A DNA stretch of 64,000 nt from Thermoanaerobaculia bacterium (GTDB taxonomy: Bacteria > Acidobacteriota > Thermoanaerobaculia > Multivoradales > Multivoraceae). Location: assembly GCA_022823665.1 (NCBI GenBank), contig JAJEHN010000024.1, forward strand, positions 35,501-99,500, in the 5' to 3' direction. A model generated the notes under the pieces. It searched no databases. It worked only from the letters and a program-made list of their open reading frames with translations, and was not told the origin of the DNA. The position numbers were made by a program, and so were the translations under genes. Positions 30,989 to 40,275 of the stretch are shown here, one piece after another; within the stretch, counting starts at the first letter, position 1; every line of letters begins with the position of its first letter.

Positions 30989-31228
30989 ATGAGCGAAGCC
31001 CGCATCGCAGACCGCGTCCCGGCGAAGATCGAGCTCGAAGCCGGCACCTACTGGTGGTGCCGCTGCGGCGAATCGAAGAACCAGCCCTTCTGCGATGGCT
31101 CCCACCGGGGTACGGAGTTCGAACCGATGCGTCTCACGCTGGAGACCGATCGTCGCGTCGCGCTCTGTCAATGCAAGCGCAGCGAGAAGATGCCGCACTG
31201 CGACGGCAGCCACCGGTTCCTGGACTGA
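30989..31228 (+). CDS. Double CDGSH iron-sulfur protein
   Basis: A 79-residue protein with two CDGSH motifs: CRCGESKNQPFCDGSH at about 24-39 and CQCKRSEKMPHCDGSH at about 60-75. Each three-cysteine, one-histidine set would bind a labile [2Fe-2S] cluster as in mitoNEET-like proteins, here as a tandem within one chain. It has no signal peptide, so it is cytoplasmic. The ribosome binding site AAGGAG lies nine bases before ATG 30989. Adjacent to the M28 gene but functionally unrelated as far as can be seen. Confidence 0.93.
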   Translation: MSEARIADRVPAKIELEAGTYWWCRCGESKNQPFCDGSHRGTEFEPMRLTLETDRRVALCQCKRSEKMPHCDGSHRFLD

Positions 31229-31232
31229 TTCC

Positions 31233-32489
31233 TCAGCCGGGCACGATCTCCGCATCATGGCCGCACCAGACCAGGCCTGACACGAGCTTCGGCAGAAACC
31301 GGGTCGACTTGGGCGGCAGCAGGTCGCCGTCTTCGGTGGCCAGCGCGAACTGCTTCGGGGTCATCGGCGGCAGGAAGACGCCGGCCGTAATCTCGGCGCG
31401 GTCGAGCAGCGCGACGATGTCGTCGGGGTTCGCCTCGTAGGCGATGCTGCCGTCGGTGGCGGACTCGATGGGTACGCCGGTGGTCTTGAGCAGGTGGTGG
31501 TGGAGGAGGACGGCGGGCAGGTTCGCCTTGCGGCCGGGAGTGTCGGCGGGAGCGGCGTCCGGGTCGAGAGTCCAGAGTTGGGGGGCCTCGTCTCCCTGAA
31601 ACCGGACGGCGAGCGCCGGTTGATCGGCCGCGGCGACGCGCGCGGCGATGGCTGCGCCGGCCTTTTCCCGGAGGGGCTCTCTCCGCAACGGCAGGGCGGA
31701 CATCGCCTCGCGGTTCACCGACACCCGAACGCCGCGATGGACCGGGTCGATCCGCAGGTTGGCGGAGGCCAGGCTGGTCAGGACGACCATCTTGCACGCC
31801 GCGGCGGTGCCGCTTGCGGCACCCTCTTCGGCGGCGTAGGTCTGGGCGACCTGGGTGCGATGGTGGCCGTCCGCTATCGCGGCGCGGTTGCGGGCCAAGG
31901 CGGCGGCATAGGCGCCGATCCGCTCGGGATCGGTGATCCGGTGGAGCGTGTGGACATCGCCCGTCCACGGATCCGTGTGGCTGACCAGGGCATCTCCCGC
32001 GGCGCCGCTGCAGTCCTCGGCGAGGAGACGTTCCAGCGTGCCGTCGTCTTCGGCGAGGTAGAACACGGGCTCGATGTCGATCCGGTTGAGCCGCAGCAGG
32101 CCCAGGCGCTCGGCGATCGACTTCGCGACCGTCTGCTCGTGCGGCCAGAGGTCTCCTTCGCGTCCCGGCTCGATGCCGACCAGCGCGCACAGGCCGAGGC
32201 GGCTCGAGCCGTCCGGCTGGGTGATCGCGTAGGGATAGATCGACGGTGTCTCGTCCCGCGCCACGACTCCGGTCTCGACCCACTCGCGGTGGAGTGCCAC
32301 GGACTGTTCGTGCGGCGTCAGGTCGCCGTGGGCGACCGGTTTCGTGACGCGCGCGAACTGGTGCGGCGACCGCGCGTGCAGGCGGTCGCGCAGGGACTCG
32401 TCGATCTGGTCGAACGGCGGCGCCGCCTGCAGCGCGGCGTCGACCGTGGCGGAGTTGTAGCGGTAGCCCTGGAAGGCGTAGAGCTTCAT
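31233..32489 (-). CDS. DUF1015 family protein
   Basis: A 418-residue protein of the DUF1015 family, conserved in many bacteria and archaea and of poorly defined function; related ParB/sulfiredoxin-fold kinases phosphorylate free serine. Visible family features are the N-terminal AFQGYRYN, PPFDQI, SHTDPWTGDVHTLHRITDP and the ADGHHRTQVA motif that marks the active-site loop in this group. ATG 32489 is preceded by AGGAA. It is downstream of clpB on the same strand (50-base gap) and convergent with the CDGSH gene. Confidence 0.85.
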   Translation of the reverse strand: MKLYAFQGYRYNSATVDAALQAAPPFDQIDESLRDRLHARSPHQFARVTKPVAHGDLTPHEQSVALHREWVETGVVARDETPSIYPYAITQPDGSSRLGLCALVGIEPGREGDLWPHEQTVAKSIAERLGLLRLNRIDIEPVFYLAEDDGTLERLLAEDCSGAAGDALVSHTDPWTGDVHTLHRITDPERIGAYAAALARNRAAIADGHHRTQVAQTYAAEEGAASGTAAACKMVVLTSLASANLRIDPVHRGVRVSVNREAMSALPLRREPLREKAGAAIAARVAAADQPALAVRFQGDEAPQLWTLDPDAAPADTPGRKANLPAVLLHHHLLKTTGVPIESATDGSIAYEANPDDIVALLDRAEITAGVFLPPMTPKQFALATEDGDLLPPKSTRFLPKLVSGLVWCGHDAEIVPG

Positions 32490-32539
32490 GTCGGTTCCTG
32501 GGAGGTTCGGGCGTGGATCGGGTGGATTGTGGCGCCGCT

Positions 32540-35188
32540 TCAGGCGGCCCTGTTGCCGTCGCTGGACGCTTCGGCCGGGCCGGACGCGGACTCGCTTCGG
32601 ATCGCGAGGCTACCTTCCTCCACGTCGATCAGCACGCGGTCGCCGGGGCCGATGTCGCCGCCGACCAGGGCGCGGCCGACACGGGTCTCGACCTCGCGCT
32701 GCAGGTAGCGCTTGAGCGGCCGCGCGCCGTAGACCGGGTCGTAGCCGGCTCTGGCGGTGAACTCGCGGGCCGCGGGGCTCAGCTCGAGGCCGATGCCCTG
32801 CTCGCCGAGCCGCTTCGCCAGGTCGGCGGTGAGCAGGTCGACGATCTGCTCGATCTCCGAGACGGTGAGCGGCGAGAACAGCACGACCTCGTCGATCCGG
32901 TTGAGGAACTCGGGCCGCATCGTGCGGCGGAGTTCGGTCATCACCGCGTCACGGGCGGCGTCCGTGATCTCGCCCGCCGGCGTCACGCCTTCGAGCAGGA
33001 TGGGCGAGCCCAGGTTCGAGGTCATGATGACGACGGTGTTCCTGAAGTCGACCGTCCGCCCCTGCGAGTCTGTGATCCGGCCGTCGTCGAGGACCTGGAG
33101 CAGCACGTTGAACACGTCGCGGTGCGCCTTCTCGATCTCGTCGAAGAGGACGACCGCGTAGGGCTTGCGCCGCACCGCCTCGGTCAACTGACCGCCGCCC
33201 TCGTGGCCGACGTAGCCCGGCGGCGCGCCGACCAGCCGCGACACGGTGTGCCGCTCCATGTACTCGCTCATGTCGATGCGGACGATGTTGTCCTCGGTGT
33301 CGAACAGCGCCTCGGCCAGGGTCTTGGCGAGTTCCGTCTTGCCGACGCCGGTGGGGCCGAGGAACAGGAAGGAGCCGATCGGCCGCCTCGGGTCCTTGAT
33401 TCCCGAGCGGGCGCGGATCACGGCGTCGGCCACGAGCTGGACCGCCTCGTCCTGGCCGATCACCCGGCGGTGGAGGATCTCGTCGAGTCGCAGGAGCTTC
33501 TCGCGTTCTCCCTCGACCAGGCGAGTGACGGGCACGCCCGTCCACTTCGACACGATCTCCGCGATCTCGTTATCGGTCACCTCTTCCCGCAGCAGCCGTC
33601 CCGCTCCGTCCGGTTCGCCGGCGGCCCCTTCCTGGTTCTCGAGCTTCGCCATCAGTCCCGGCAGCACGCCGTGGCGGAGTTCGGCGGCCCGGTTCAGGTC
33701 GTACTGGCGCTCGGCGACTTCGATCTCGTGCCGTACCTGCTCGACCTGCTCGCGCACCTTCCGTTCGTCGTCGATCGCGGCCTTCTCGCTTTCCCACTGG
33801 CTGCGCATGGCGGCGGCCTTCGTACGCAGGTCGGCGAGTTCGCGCCGCAGCGTCTGCAGACGCTTCCTGCTCGACTTGTCGGTCTCCTTGTTGAGCGCCG
33901 CCTCCTCGATCTCGAGCCGCATGACGCGGCGGGTCGCCTCGTCGAGCTCGGCCGGCAGGGAGTCGATCTCGGTGCGGATGAGGGCGCAGGCCTCGTCGAC
34001 GAGGTCGATCGCCTTGTCGGGCAGGAACCGGTCCGAGACGTAGCGGTCCGACAGGGTGGCCGCGGCGACCAGGGCGTTGTCCTGGATGCGGACGCCGTGG
34101 TGGACCTCGAACCGTTCGCGCAGGCCGCGCAGGATGGACACCGTGTCCTCGACCGAGGGCGCGTCGACGACGATCGGCTGGAAGCGCCGCTCGAGCGCCG
34201 CGTCCTTCTCGATGTACCTGCGGTACTCGTCGAGCGTGGTGGCCCCGATGCAGTGCAGCTCGCCGCGCGCGAGCATCGGTTTCAGCAGGTTGCCGGCGTC
34301 GGTGGAGCCCTCCGTGCGGCCGGCGCCCACGATGTTGTGGACCTCGTCGATGAACAGGAGAACGCGGCCCTCGCTCTCGGCGATCTCGTTCAGCACCGCC
34401 TTCAACCGCTCCTCGAACTCGCCGCGGTACTTGGCGCCGGCGAGCAGCGATCCGAGGTCGAGCGAGAACACGCTCCGGTCCTTGAGCCACTCGGGCACGT
34501 CGCCGCGGACGATGCGCTGGGCCAGACCCTCGACGATCGCCGTCTTGCCGACTCCGGGTTCGCCGATCAGGACCGGGTTGTTCTTCGTCTTGCGGGACAG
34601 GATGCGGATGGCGCGGCGAATCTCCGAATCGCGGCCGATCACCGGGTCCATCCTGCCGCTGCGCGCCTGGGCGACGAGGTCGACCCCGTACTTCTCGAGC
34701 GCTTCGTAGGCCGTCTCCGGGTTGTTGCTCGTCACCCGCTGGGATCCGCGGACGGCCTGGAGCGCGTCCAGCAGGGGCTGCCGGGACAGGCCGGCGTCCG
34801 CCAGCGCCCGTGCCGCTCCGTCCTTGCCATCCAGGGCAGCCAGGAGCAGGTGCTCGACGGAGACGTAGTCGTCGCCGAACTTCCCGGCTTCGTCTTCGGC
34901 CCGCGCCAGGAGTTGTTCCAGGTCGGCCGTGATGTAGATCCTGCCGGCCTCGCCGCCGCCGGTCGAGACCCTGGGTCTGCGTTCGAGGTCGCCCCGAATC
35001 CTGGTCCGCAGTGCGCCGGCGTCGACTTCGAGGCGATTCAGGATCCGCGGCGCCAGACCGTCCTGCTGCTCGAGCAGAGCCAGCAGGAGATGGTTCGCGT
35101 CCACCTGCTGATGGCCCAGGCGCCGTGCCCGATCCTGGGCCGCGGTGAGCGCTTCCTGCGACTTGATCGTCAGTTTGTTCGGGTCCAT
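32540..35188 (-). CDS. clpB: ATP-dependent disaggregase ClpB
   Basis: AAA+ disaggregase that pulls proteins out of aggregates together with the DnaK system. The 882 residues follow the ClpB plan: N domain, first AAA+ module with Walker A GEPGVGKT (209-216), a coiled-coil M domain (about 400-530), and the second module with GPTGVGKT at about 611. The presence of the long M domain separates it from ClpA/ClpC. ATG 35188 has an AGGAGG ribosome binding site, and the gene begins 28 bases after cbpA in the same transcript, controlled by the HAIR-like operator upstream of cbpA. Confidence 0.97.
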   Translation of the reverse strand: MDPNKLTIKSQEALTAAQDRARRLGHQQVDANHLLLALLEQQDGLAPRILNRLEVDAGALRTRIRGDLERRPRVSTGGGEAGRIYITADLEQLLARAEDEAGKFGDDYVSVEHLLLAALDGKDGAARALADAGLSRQPLLDALQAVRGSQRVTSNNPETAYEALEKYGVDLVAQARSGRMDPVIGRDSEIRRAIRILSRKTKNNPVLIGEPGVGKTAIVEGLAQRIVRGDVPEWLKDRSVFSLDLGSLLAGAKYRGEFEERLKAVLNEIAESEGRVLLFIDEVHNIVGAGRTEGSTDAGNLLKPMLARGELHCIGATTLDEYRRYIEKDAALERRFQPIVVDAPSVEDTVSILRGLRERFEVHHGVRIQDNALVAAATLSDRYVSDRFLPDKAIDLVDEACALIRTEIDSLPAELDEATRRVMRLEIEEAALNKETDKSSRKRLQTLRRELADLRTKAAAMRSQWESEKAAIDDERKVREQVEQVRHEIEVAERQYDLNRAAELRHGVLPGLMAKLENQEGAAGEPDGAGRLLREEVTDNEIAEIVSKWTGVPVTRLVEGEREKLLRLDEILHRRVIGQDEAVQLVADAVIRARSGIKDPRRPIGSFLFLGPTGVGKTELAKTLAEALFDTEDNIVRIDMSEYMERHTVSRLVGAPPGYVGHEGGGQLTEAVRRKPYAVVLFDEIEKAHRDVFNVLLQVLDDGRITDSQGRTVDFRNTVVIMTSNLGSPILLEGVTPAGEITDAARDAVMTELRRTMRPEFLNRIDEVVLFSPLTVSEIEQIVDLLTADLAKRLGEQGIGLELSPAAREFTARAGYDPVYGARPLKRYLQREVETRVGRALVGGDIGPGDRVLIDVEEGSLAIRSESASGPAEASSDGNRAA

Positions 35189-35216
35189 ATCGTTCAGGTC
35201 CTCCTGCCTGGTGGAC

Positions 35217-36197
35217 TCAGGTGTCGTTGCGAGTGGCGCCGGAGGAGTCGTAGGACGGCTCGAACGCGGAGGTCTCGGCCAACTGCTCGAAGAGGGCTTT
35301 CTCCTCCTCGGTCAACTGGGTGGGAACGACGACCTGGATCTCGGCGAGGAGATCGCCGTCGGGTCCCTTCGGGTTGGGCAGCCCGCGTCCCCGCAATCGC
35401 ATCTTCCGCCCGGTGGACGAACCGGCGGGGAGCCGCGCCTCGGCGGTTCCGCCGAGCGTCGGAATCCGGACCTTGCCGCCGAGTGCCGCCGTCCAGGGTG
35501 AGACCGGCACGTCGCAGTGGAGGTCGCGGTCGCGGCGCCGGAAGACCGGATGCGGCAGGGCTTCGACCCGTAGCAGCAGGTCGCCGTCCGGTCCGCCGGC
35601 GCCCTTTCCGCCCTGACCGCCGAGGCGGATCGACTGGCCCGGCAGCACGCCCTTCGGTATCCGGACCTCCAGTTTCCGTGTCCGGCCGTTGATCCGGTCG
35701 AGGAACTCGATCGTCTGGGGTCCGCCCTCCGCCAGGTTCTCGAGGCTGAGCGGCAGGGAGACCTCGTGGTCCCGACCCCGGCGCGGAGGGGACCAGGTCG
35801 ACTGCCGGCCGCCGCCGGGGAAGCCCTGCGGGCCCGCGCCGCCGAAGAGCATGTCGAAGAACGAGCTGAAACCGGAACCGCCGCCGGCGCTTCGGAACTC
35901 GAATCGGCTGTCGCCGCCGCCGAAGTCGAACCGGAAGCCTTCCCAGCCGGGCGGTGGAGCGCCTCCGGTCTGGACCTGCTTCCAGGCGGTTCCGTACTGG
36001 TCGTACTTGCCGCGCTTGTCCGGATCCTTCAGCACCTCGTAGGCCTCGCCGATGTCCTTGAAGCGGGCCTCGGCACCCGCGTCCTTGTTGACGTCCGGGT
36101 GGAACTGGCGCGCCAGCTTGCGGTAGGCCTTCTGGATGTCGGCGGCCGTCGCTTCCTTGTCGACGCCGAGCGTCTGGTAGTAGTCCTTGTACTCCAC
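35217..36197 (-). CDS. cbpA: DnaJ-family co-chaperone, CbpA type
   Basis: A 326-residue J-protein. The J domain (residues 4-70) carries HPD at 33-35 ([11 protein letters not shown]). A glycine/phenylalanine-rich region follows (about 75-140, with [10 protein letters not shown] and [12 protein letters not shown]). The C-terminal peptide-binding domains ([15 protein letters not shown] and [10 protein letters not shown]) complete it. The zinc-finger CxxCxGxG repeats of DnaJ are absent, so this is a type B/CbpA protein. The start is a GTG at 36197 with AGGAAAG upstream. It heads a cbpA-clpB operon, a classic heat-shock pairing. Confidence 0.92.
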   Translation of the reverse strand: MEYKDYYQTLGVDKEATAADIQKAYRKLARQFHPDVNKDAGAEARFKDIGEAYEVLKDPDKRGKYDQYGTAWKQVQTGGAPPPGWEGFRFDFGGGDSRFEFRSAGGGSGFSSFFDMLFGGAGPQGFPGGGRQSTWSPPRRGRDHEVSLPLSLENLAEGGPQTIEFLDRINGRTRKLEVRIPKGVLPGQSIRLGGQGGKGAGGPDGDLLLRVEALPHPVFRRRDRDLHCDVPVSPWTAALGGKVRIPTLGGTAEARLPAGSSTGRKMRLRGRGLPNPKGPDGDLLAEIQVVVPTQLTEEEKALFEQLAETSAFEPSYDSSGATRNDT

Positions 36198-36254
36198 GTG
36201 GTGTCTGCTTTCCTGCGTGTGGGCTTGAGCGATTCCGACCCAACTCCGGCAGAT

Positions 36255-36283
36255 AGTTTAGTCTAACTCACTCAACTTTGGAA
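36255..36283 (-). promoter_or_regulatory. HAIR-like HspR operator overlapping a cbpA-clpB promoter
   Basis: On the plus strand 36256-36276 reads GTTTAGT-CTAACTC-ACTCAAC; on the transcribed strand it is GTTGAGT-N7-ACTAAAC, close to the HspR-binding inverted repeat CTTGAGT-N7-ACTCAAG. A sigma-70-like pair fits around it: TTCCAA (36283-36278) and TAAACT (36260-36255) with a 17-base spacer. The operator would cover the spacer and -10 region of a promoter 58 bases before the cbpA start. No hspR gene is in this window. Confidence 0.6.
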
Positions 36284-36308
36284 CCCGGCGCACCCAGTCC
36301 TTACGCAC

Positions 36309-36336
36309 GAAGGGCGCGACCTGCGTCGCGCCCTTC
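36309..36336. terminator. Strong stem-loop, possible terminator of the ferredoxin gene
   Basis: GAAGGGCGCGAC and GTCGCGCCCTTC form a perfect 12-base-pair stem closing a CTGC loop. It lies 29 bases after the ferredoxin stop in the minus direction. There is no T-run on either strand, so termination would have to be Rho-assisted or the structure has another role. Confidence 0.5.
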
Positions 36337-36364
36337 GGAAAGCGTCTGAGAGCGGCTCAGCCCG

Positions 36365-36616
36365 TCACGGCGGGTCGAAGCCGAACGCCGTGTAGTTCAG
36401 CGCGATGTACTTCTCCTGGCCCTCGGGAACTTCCTCCAGGGGCAGGATCGCCTGCACCGGGCAGGCATCGACGCAGAGGCCGCAGTCGATGCACTCCTCC
36501 GGGTGAATCAAGAGCAGTTCCCAGTCGTCGTCGTCGTAGATGCAGTCGACGGGGCAGACATCGACGCACGATGTGTCCTTCACGCCGATACAGGGTTCGA
36601 AGATGATGTGGGTCAT
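36365..36616 (-). CDS. fdxA: 7Fe-type ferredoxin
   Basis: An 83-residue low-potential electron carrier. Cysteines C9, C17, C21 and C25 (EPCIGVKDTSCVDVCPVDC) and C42, C45, C48, C52 (ECIDCGLCVDACP) fit the [3Fe-4S]/[4Fe-4S] FdxA pattern. ATG 36616 is chosen because GAGGAAGAG precedes it and the protein aligns from MTHIIFEPC; an upstream start would add eight residues with no support. A stand-alone gene between the thiO-like operon and cbpA. It could accept electrons from the KorAB enzyme of the same genome. Confidence 0.94.
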   Translation of the reverse strand: MTHIIFEPCIGVKDTSCVDVCPVDCIYDDDDWELLLIHPEECIDCGLCVDACPVQAILPLEEVPEGQEKYIALNYTAFGFDPP

Positions 36617-36700
36617 CGGACTCTTCCTCGCGGGCCGCACACCACCCCGGGCTCTTGTCGGGGCAGCCTTGAAACGCGGCAGACAGTAACAGAGTCGCCC

Positions 36701-37849
36701 TCAGGAGGAAAGACGCTCGCCGGCGGCAAAGCGGCCCGGGTGCATGACTTCCGGAATAGCCAGCCAGGGGTCGCCGGGCTGCTGGTCGAGCACCAGCGGC
36801 GCGATCATCCTGGCGGTGAGCGGGGCCAGCAGGATGCCGTTGCGGAAGTGGCCGGCGGCGACGTGCAGCCGCTCGCTCAACCGGCCGACAATCGGCCAGG
36901 GATCGGGCGTACCCGGCCGCAGGCCGGCCCAGTGCTCGACCGGCTCACGGTCCTTCAGGCTCGGCAGCAGGGCGGCGGCCCCCGTCGCCAGATCCGCGCC
37001 GACCTCGTCGCTCAGGCTGAGATCGAAGCCGGCGTGCTCGACGGAAGCCCCGATCAGCAGGCGCCCTCCCGCCCGGCGCACGGCGTAGAAGGCCGGGGTG
37101 CGGATGGCGCCGGTGAACGGCCAGTCGACCCGGTCGAAGGCGATCATCTGGCCCTTGACGGGAACGATCGGGAGGGCCGGCAACCCGTGGACCCGTGGAG
37201 TCCAGGCGCCGCCGCAGACCACGACGGCGCCGGCGGCGCACTCGAAGCCATTACCTGAGGTGACAACCTCGCCGGACGCCTCGACGACACGTTCTACCGT
37301 GGCGCGGTGGAGGACGACGTTCCGGTGGCGCAGCGCCGCCGCCGCCGCGGTCGCCGCCCGGCGGTTGTCGACCCGATGCTCACCCGGCAGCAGCAGTGCT
37401 TCCTCGATCCCCGGACGGAGATCGGGCACCAGTTCGGCCAGCTCGGGCTGGTCGAGGTCCCGGGCCGCTTCGCCCAGGTCAAGCGCCCGCGCCCGGATTC
37501 GATCAAGCACCTTGCGACCTTCAGGATCGAGCACGGGCAGGAGCGAGCCGGAGTCGTCGTAGTCGATCGACATGCCGCTCTCCCGTTCGAGCGCGGGCGC
37601 CAGGTCGCGCCAGAGGTCGCGCGAGCGAATCGAGAGCCTGGCGAATGCCTGGTCGGCGATGCTCTCCGCGATCGGCGCAATCATTCCGGCCGCGTTGGGC
37701 GACGCCGCGCCCTCCTGCCGGTCGTCGACGACCTCGACCCGGGCGCCCGCGAGGGCGAGCTCGCGAGCGGTCAGCAGCCCGATCAGGCCGCCACCGACGA
37801 CGAGGACGTCGGGCCGCGGCCTCGGGTCCGAGGCGTTCCGCCGCGCCAT
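36701..37849 (-). CDS. thiO: FAD-dependent glycine oxidase-like protein
   Basis: A 382-residue amine oxidase of the DAO superfamily. The dinucleotide-binding loop is VLVVGGGLIGLLTARELA, followed by the GAASPNAAGMIAP motif typical of ThiO and other glycine/D-amino-acid oxidases, and a C-terminal VEHWAGLRPGTPDPWP and GHFRNGILLAPLTA FAD-contact region. ThiO makes the iminoglycine used for the thiamine thiazole ring. It starts one base inside the stop of the PEGA/PDZ gene and is the last gene of a four-gene minus-strand run; no thiG or thiS is adjacent, so a thiamine role is inferred only from the family. Confidence 0.82.
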   Translation of the reverse strand: MARRNASDPRPRPDVLVVGGGLIGLLTARELALAGARVEVVDDRQEGAASPNAAGMIAPIAESIADQAFARLSIRSRDLWRDLAPALERESGMSIDYDDSGSLLPVLDPEGRKVLDRIRARALDLGEAARDLDQPELAELVPDLRPGIEEALLLPGEHRVDNRRAATAAAAALRHRNVVLHRATVERVVEASGEVVTSGNGFECAAGAVVVCGGAWTPRVHGLPALPIVPVKGQMIAFDRVDWPFTGAIRTPAFYAVRRAGGRLLIGASVEHAGFDLSLSDEVGADLATGAAALLPSLKDREPVEHWAGLRPGTPDPWPIVGRLSERLHVAAGHFRNGILLAPLTARMIAPLVLDQQPGDPWLAIPEVMHPGRFAAGERLSS

Positions 37850-40269
37850 CAGTTGCCGGCCAGCGCTTCCGCGTGCAACCGGGCGCGCGGCGCGATCTTC
37901 GGCCCGGCGTCGGACCGGAGGCGCCCGCGCTCCGTCGAGGCGAGCGCCTCGAAGAGGGCGCGGGCCCGCGGCCGGTACTCGTCCCTGCCTTCTTCCGCGA
38001 GGATGGTCAGGGCCAGTCCCAGCATGTACTGCACCGTGTCGCGGCCGAGTCCGCTGCGGCCGGGGGCCTCGACCGTGCGGAGCTGGCGGACCACCTCCGC
38101 CTGGTCACCGCCAGCCAGCAGCAGGTTCGCCAGATCGAGTTCCAGGAGCCACCGCGGGATGTCTCCAGTGCGTTCCAGCTCCCGGTGCAGCCGGGCCGTG
38201 ACCGCCGAGGGCAGCAGGTCGGGATCGAACGCGTCAAGCAGGGTCCACCCCCATTCCGGTTCGACGCGGTGGACCGTGGCGCCGCCCTCGCCGCGGGTGG
38301 CGAGTTCGATCTCATCTCCCGGCTCGGCGCTCTCGACGGCGTTCGTCAACTGGATCGTGGAGGAGGCCGGTTCACCGGCGATCGTGACGATCTCCATGCC
38401 GGGCGCGAGTCCTGCCGCCGCGGCCGGACCGCCCGGCTCGACCGTGGCCACGATCGGCACGCCGCCGGCCTGGGAGTCGATGAGCGTGGCGCCGAATCGG
38501 GGCGTCCTCCGGCCGAGTTCCGGGTCGAGGGCCGCGGCCAGTCGCTGCAGCGCGCCCTGCTCGAGCCGCCGGTTCTCGATCCGCAGCGTGCGCACGTCGG
38601 GCGACGGCGGGCCGGGGACGGCCGGCCACCACCACAAGTCGACCGCGTCGGCGACCAGGTCGTCGTTCAGGACGGCGGCGACGTAGAGCGCGGCCGGCAA
38701 CCTCGCCTGGACCTGTTCCTGGATCGCTGCCCAGTCCAGCTCCCGTCGAGCCCTGGTCCGGTCGCGCAAGGCGCTCGCGTCGACGCCCAGTTCGGCGAGC
38801 AATTCCGTGCCCTCGGCGCCGCGATCGAGGACGGTGTACGTGCCGGCGCCGCGCAACGCATCGAGCGCGAACTCGACCGCGCGGATGCCGGCGGGGTCGT
38901 CGCCGAGCACGCCGAGGTAGACCAGCGCCGGCCGTAGCCGGATGTCGATGTCGATCCGGCGCCGGTCCTCGGCGACCACCGAGGTTTCGAAGTAGCCGAA
39001 CGTGCCGTGGGTCACCGACAGGTCGTACGCCCCCGGCGGCAGGCGAACCTGGGGTGGCGACCTCGACCAGTCGGGCCGGAGAACCCGACCGTTGCCCAGA
39101 ACGCTCGCGCCTTCGGTCAGGCCGACCAGGCCGATCACCGCCTCCTCGCGCTCCAGGACGATCGGCGGCAGTTCGTAGTCCACGAGGTCGGGGAGCTGAA
39201 GACTGGTGCGGAAGCTCCGGAAGCCGTCCTTCTCGATGTCGATCCGGTAGCGGCCGGTCGGCAGGTCGTCGAGCCACAGTTCGCGCGAGAAGTCCTCGGG
39301 CGGGTGGTCCGCGGCCGCCCCCTCCGGCCGGAACCAGGGCTCGGCCTGGCCCTCGGTCAGTCCGCGTTCGATGCCGTCGACCAGCACGGCGGCGCCGGTC
39401 GGGGCGGTGCGCAACCGGACGACCGCGCTGTCGCGCTCCAGTTCGACCGCAACCTCGAGGTCCCGTCCGCCGTCGATGGCGAAGGCGGCGGTGGTCGGCA
39501 GGTAGCCGGGGCGGGACACCTGCGCCAGGTAGTCGCCCGCCAGCATCGCCGTGGGCTCCGGCGGCACGAAGGGCTCGGGTTCGGGCTCGATCTCCTCCTC
39601 GGGAGCGGCGCCCTCGGACGTGGCGGCTTCGCCGGCCGGCTCCCCCTCCGCGCTTTCATCCGCGGCCGCGTCCTCCGGCGCGTCCTCCCCGGTGGGCGGC
39701 GGCTCCGGCGGGGGCGCGGCGTTCTCGAACGCCAGGTCGCCCACGCGAATCTCCGCATCCAGAGGCGCGACGACGAAGGAAACCCGGCCGACGAGTTCTT
39801 CCTTTCGGCTCTTCAGCCGATCCGTCAGTTGCCGGCCGGCGGTCGTCGCGTCCAGTTCGAAGACCGGGTCGAGCCGGATGATCCGGTCGAGCGCCTGGTC
39901 GGCGCCTTCCCGGTCATCCAGCGTCCAGCGGGCGGCAGCCAGGTAGAGCCAGGCGGTGCGCAGGGTCTCGAAGAGCCGCGGGTCGCCGGCGGCGAGGTTC
40001 CGTCCGCCGCCGGCGTCGGCGGCCAGCGGTTCGAGCGTGTCGATCACCTCCTGCAGCAGCGGAACGGCGCCTTCCGAGTCACCGCCGGCGTAGATGTCGC
40101 CGGCTTCGCTCAGAGCGGCCGCCGTCCTGGGAGGCAGCCGGGTCGACCGCTCGATCTCGAGGTCGCTCCGGCCGATCTCCTGGACTCCGATCCGTTGCGC
40201 GGAAGCCGCGCCGCAGAGGCCGGCCAGGACCGCCGGAACGGCCGCGAGGACGAGCAGGTTCCTGGACAT
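37849..40269 (-). CDS. Large exported protein with PEGA-like and PDZ domains
   Basis: An 806-residue protein with a signal peptide (AAVPAVLAGLCGAASA). TPR-like helices occupy about 50-150, then an acidic proline-rich linker (about 190-235), then repeated PEGA-like modules: VVRLRTAPTGAAVLVDG, LPTGRYRIDIEKDGFRSF and LPPGAYDLSVTHGTFGYF. A PDZ-like domain at about 590-690 has GGPAAAAGLAPGMEIVTIAG, and a helical tail closes the protein. No protease active site is visible. PEGA/PDZ proteins often tether peptidoglycan-associated or periplasmic complexes. It lies within the M48-NHL-PEGA-ThiO gene run. Confidence 0.75.
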   Translation of the reverse strand: MSRNLLVLAAVPAVLAGLCGAASAQRIGVQEIGRSDLEIERSTRLPPRTAAALSEAGDIYAGGDSEGAVPLLQEVIDTLEPLAADAGGGRNLAAGDPRLFETLRTAWLYLAAARWTLDDREGADQALDRIIRLDPVFELDATTAGRQLTDRLKSRKEELVGRVSFVVAPLDAEIRVGDLAFENAAPPPEPPPTGEDAPEDAAADESAEGEPAGEAATSEGAAPEEEIEPEPEPFVPPEPTAMLAGDYLAQVSRPGYLPTTAAFAIDGGRDLEVAVELERDSAVVRLRTAPTGAAVLVDGIERGLTEGQAEPWFRPEGAAADHPPEDFSRELWLDDLPTGRYRIDIEKDGFRSFRTSLQLPDLVDYELPPIVLEREEAVIGLVGLTEGASVLGNGRVLRPDWSRSPPQVRLPPGAYDLSVTHGTFGYFETSVVAEDRRRIDIDIRLRPALVYLGVLGDDPAGIRAVEFALDALRGAGTYTVLDRGAEGTELLAELGVDASALRDRTRARRELDWAAIQEQVQARLPAALYVAAVLNDDLVADAVDLWWWPAVPGPPSPDVRTLRIENRRLEQGALQRLAAALDPELGRRTPRFGATLIDSQAGGVPIVATVEPGGPAAAAGLAPGMEIVTIAGEPASSTIQLTNAVESAEPGDEIELATRGEGGATVHRVEPEWGWTLLDAFDPDLLPSAVTARLHRELERTGDIPRWLLELDLANLLLAGGDQAEVVRQLRTVEAPGRSGLGRDTVQYMLGLALTILAEEGRDEYRPRARALFEALASTERGRLRSDAGPKIAPRARLHAEALAGN

Positions 40270-40275
40270 CCTCGA

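Noticed and set aside
32513..35692. 1059-residue plus-strand frame over clpB
   Set aside because: Runs antisense to a clear ClpB with both Walker motifs; shadow of GC bias.
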